Below, one piece after another: positions 11,324-13,584 of a DNA stretch of 13,584 bases. How positions within the stretch are numbered: position 1 is the stretch's first letter; every line of letters begins with the position of its first letter. Origin of the DNA: Bacteroidia bacterium (GTDB lineage Bacteria; Bacteroidota; Bacteroidia; NS11-12g; UBA955); contig JADLHV010000058.1 of NCBI GenBank assembly GCA_020848595.1, forward strand, positions 1 to 13,584, in the 5' to 3' direction. The notes under the pieces were generated by a model. That model saw nothing but the letters and a program-made list of their open reading frames with translations, made no database searches and was not told the origin of the DNA. A program made the position numbers and the translations under genes.

Positions 11324-13584
11324 TTGTACAGCTATTCTAGATATTATCTCAAATGTTTTTTTATAACATGTCTTGCCATTTTTGAGCTAGTTTCTAATGT
11401 CAAAGCGCAAGGTTTATTCCTAGAAAACAAAGGTAGACTGCCTGATTTTGTTCAGTATACCTATAAATTTGATAATGGAATGACCTATTATACCGATTAT
11501 GGTTATTCTGTTCTACTGAGAGATGCTAAAGGTCTCGATAGCTTATGGGAACATTTTCATAAACATAAAAGTCTTCAACACGATTTTATTCTGAATCAAC
11601 ATCGTTTGGATATTAAACTTATTGGTATGCAGCCTACTGATATTTTGGCACAGTATCCCTCTATGACTTACTATAATTTTTACAAAGAAAATGGAGTAAG
11701 AGCCAATAATATCAAAGCTTTCCATCAAATTACTTATAAAAATTGTTTACCTGGTATAGATTGGTTAATTCAATCTAATAGTTTGGCTATTAAACAAACT
11801 TATATTGTTAAGCCTTATGCTAATCCAAATTTACTACAATTCGAATATGCTTATTCTGAAGGTTTAAATATCGAAAATGGCAGATTAATTATTCATACAA
11901 GTGTTGGTCAAGTTGTTGAAGACAAACCAATAGCTTATCAATTTGATGGTAAAGATACTCAATGGATTGTTTGTGAATTTAAATTGGATAAGATAAAGGG
12001 TATTGTTAGTTTTAATCTCGGTGCTTACGACGAAAATAGAATTCTTATTATTGACCCAATTCTTGTCTTCTCGACCTATAGCGGTAGTCAAGGCGATAAT
12101 TTTGGTTTTACTGCAACGTATGATTCTAAGTCGCATTTATATGCAGGTGGAATTGTTGATGGCGGCACAGGTACTAATAGTGGTCCATTTCCTGTAACTC
12201 CAGGAGCTTTTCAAACAGTTTATTCTGGAGGTCAAGGACTCTCTCCTGCAAACCTGCCTTGTGATATCGGAATTAATAAGTATGATAGCGCAGGAACCAC
12301 TCTTTTGTATAGTACTTACTTGGGTGGAAGTCGTGATGAATATCCCCATTCATTAGTGGTTGATAATCAAGATAATTTACTTGTAATGGGGACTTGCTAT
12401 TCTCCTGATTTTCCTATGGATACCACTGGTTTTGACCTAAGTTTTAATGGACAAACTGATATCTTTATTGTTAAATTAAGTGAAGATGGTTCTCAAATGT
12501 TAGGTTCTACTTTCATGGGTGGGGCAGATTTTGATGGTCTGAATACAAGAAGTTTACGCTATAATTACTCGGATGACTTTAGAGGCGATATCGTGGTTGA
12601 TTCTAAAGATAATATTTATGTTGCTTCTACTACTTATAGTACCGATTTTCCAATATTAAATGCTTTTCAAAACTCTAGAGCGTCTGTTCAAGATGGTTGT
12701 GTTTTTAGCCTTTATTCGAATTTAGATTCTCTAAGATTTAGCACATTTATTGGTGGAAATAAAGATGATGCTATGTATTCGATTCGTATTTACAATGATA
12801 CTTTTATTCTTATTGGTGGTGGTACTGCGAGCAATGCTATGTCATTTTCTGTCAACGGAAATAAAAATGCATTTAGTGGCGGTCGTTCGGATGGGTTTCT
12901 TGCAAAAATGGATATTTTTGGTAATTTGATAGCTAGTTCTTATTTCGGAACTAATACTTACGACCAAATTTATTTTTTAGATTTGGATGCCTCAGGTCAA
13001 GTTTATGCTGCTGGTCAAACTGAAGGTAGTTTAACTCGAACTCCTGGAACTTATGGAAAGGATAATACCAGCCAATTTATAATTCGCTTTTCTCCCAATA
13101 TCGCAGTGCTAAATATGGTCACTACTTTTGGTAATAGAACTTTAGATCCCGAATTATCTCCTTCTGCTTTCTTAGTTGATAAATGCGAAAATATCTACTT
13201 TTCTGGATGGGGTAGCCCTATTACTGACGGTGTTTTACATTCTTTAACAACCAAAAATCTCCCAGTAACAAGCGATGCTTTACAAAGTAGTACCGATGAA
13301 GCTGATTTTTATCTTCTTATATTAGGGAAAAATGCTAAGAAATTAATGTTTGCTACTTATTTTGGTGGTAATCGAACCGAAGATCATGTTGATGGTGGAA
13401 CTTCTCGATTTGATAAAAAAGGTGTTGTATATCAATCTGTTTGCTCGAGTTGTCCCGATCCTGGAAATCATTATGACGATTTTCCTACAAGCTCTAATGC
13501 CCCTTTTAAACTTAATTTAAGTCCAAGATGTAGTAATGCTTCATTTAAAATAGATTTTCAAATAAATTTTGAAGTAAATGCTAA
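11324..13584 (+). CDS. Large secreted SBBP-type beta-propeller protein, gliding/T9SS-cargo-like (3' truncated by window edge)
   Basis: The frame is open from 11276 to the window end without a stop, at least 753 codons from the TTG at 11324. That start gives a good Sec signal peptide: basic N-terminus (SRYYLK), hydrophobic core, then VKA-Q with cleavage after residue 28. The mature protein begins with LFLENKGRLPDF, the ENKG opening of an N-terminal domain commonly found before SBBP repeats in Bacteroidota. It runs to the hinge DPILVFSTYSG at residue 244. Then come propeller-type repeats with [ST]-[ST]-[YF]-x-G motifs at about residues 250, 330, 395, 473, 538, 600 and 677, and VDxxxNIYxxG strands (KCENIYFSGWG, 620-630). 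Cys621, 707, 710 and 736 cluster at the distal end. Relatives usually continue into PKD repeats and a C-terminal sorting domain for type IX secretion, which here would lie beyond the window. The ligand is unknown. Confidence 0.85.
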   Translation, partial: MYSYSRYYLKCFFITCLAIFELVSNVKAQGLFLENKGRLPDFVQYTYKFDNGMTYYTDYGYSVLLRDAKGLDSLWEHFHKHKSLQHDFILNQHRLDIKLIGMQPTDILAQYPSMTYYNFYKENGVRANNIKAFHQITYKNCLPGIDWLIQSNSLAIKQTYIVKPYANPNLLQFEYAYSEGLNIENGRLIIHTSVGQVVEDKPIAYQFDGKDTQWIVCEFKLDKIKGIVSFNLGAYDENRILIIDPILVFSTYSGSQGDNFGFTATYDSKSHLYAGGIVDGGTGTNSGPFPVTPGAFQTVYSGGQGLSPANLPCDIGINKYDSAGTTLLYSTYLGGSRDEYPHSLVVDNQDNLLVMGTCYSPDFPMDTTGFDLSFNGQTDIFIVKLSEDGSQMLGSTFMGGADFDGLNTRSLRYNYSDDFRGDIVVDSKDNIYVASTTYSTDFPILNAFQNSRASVQDGCVFSLYSNLDSLRFSTFIGGNKDDAMYSIRIYNDTFILIGGGTASNAMSFSVNGNKNAFSGGRSDGFLAKMDIFGNLIASSYFGTNTYDQIYFLDLDASGQVYAAGQTEGSLTRTPGTYGKDNTSQFIIRFSPNIAVLNMVTTFGNRTLDPELSPSAFLVDKCENIYFSGWGSPITDGVLHSLTTKNLPVTSDALQSSTDEADFYLLILGKNAKKLMFATYFGGNRTEDHVDGGTSRFDKKGVVYQSVCSSCPDPGNHYDDFPTSSNAPFKLNLSPRCSNASFKIDFQINFEVNA

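Noticed and set aside
11543..12349. Short frames at 11543-11728, 11885-12136 and 12137-12349 (minus) and 12003-12197 (plus)
   Set aside because: All lie inside the continuous frame of the large propeller protein, which explains the region; their translations look like low-quality shadows.
1..13584. CRISPR array, insertion sequence, tRNA, phage or toxin-antitoxin signature
   Set aside because: No regularly spaced direct repeats, transposase, terminal inverted repeats, cloverleaf sequence or small paired genes were seen on either strand.

Overview
The window is AT-rich chromosomal DNA that looks like a member of the Bacteroidota. Three things point there. Five transcription units start just downstream of a perfect copy of the Bacteroidota -7 promoter motif TAnnTTTG. 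Clear Shine-Dalgarno sequences are largely absent. The right end carries a large secreted protein of the SBBP-propeller type found with gliding/type IX secretion cargo in this phylum. The species cannot be named from the sequence.

Left part (1-5322): a piece of an extracellular or cell-surface polysaccharide locus. It holds the C-terminal end of a multi-spanning membrane protein (1-398, +), a convergent Wzy/O-antigen-ligase-like membrane protein (371-1705, -), and then, divergently, a rightward run of two GT4 glycosyltransferases (8-bp overlap), a WcaF-like O-acetyltransferase with its own promoter, and a GT2 glycosyltransferase (8-bp overlap). Together these would add sugars to a lipid-linked repeat unit, acetylate it, and polymerise or ligate it. 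No flippase, initiating sugar-phosphate transferase or export genes (Wzx, Wza, Wzc) lie inside the window, so the locus probably continues to the left.

Middle part (5350-9399): ordinary housekeeping genes. A leftward uvrA (nucleotide excision repair) overlaps a small pterin-4a-carbinolamine dehydratase gene by 4 bp (ATGA). Divergent from uvrA is a DUF4846 family exported protein of unknown function. The 9400-9694 spacer holds several perfect palindromes and one strong GC-rich terminator hairpin.

Right part (9695-13584): leftward lysS (class II lysyl-tRNA synthetase). Divergent from it is a large open reading frame from 11324 that runs off the window with no stop (at least 753 codons). It has a signal peptide, an ENKG-type N-terminal domain and seven spaced [ST]-[ST]-[YF]-x-G-type motifs that suggest a seven-bladed propeller.

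I found no mobile element, CRISPR array, tRNA or rRNA, and no convincing new biological system. The points most worth checking are the shared palindromic divergent promoter at 1716-1732, the recurrent short-leader/non-ATG start arrangement, the re-assigned uvrA start, and the open-ended propeller protein.
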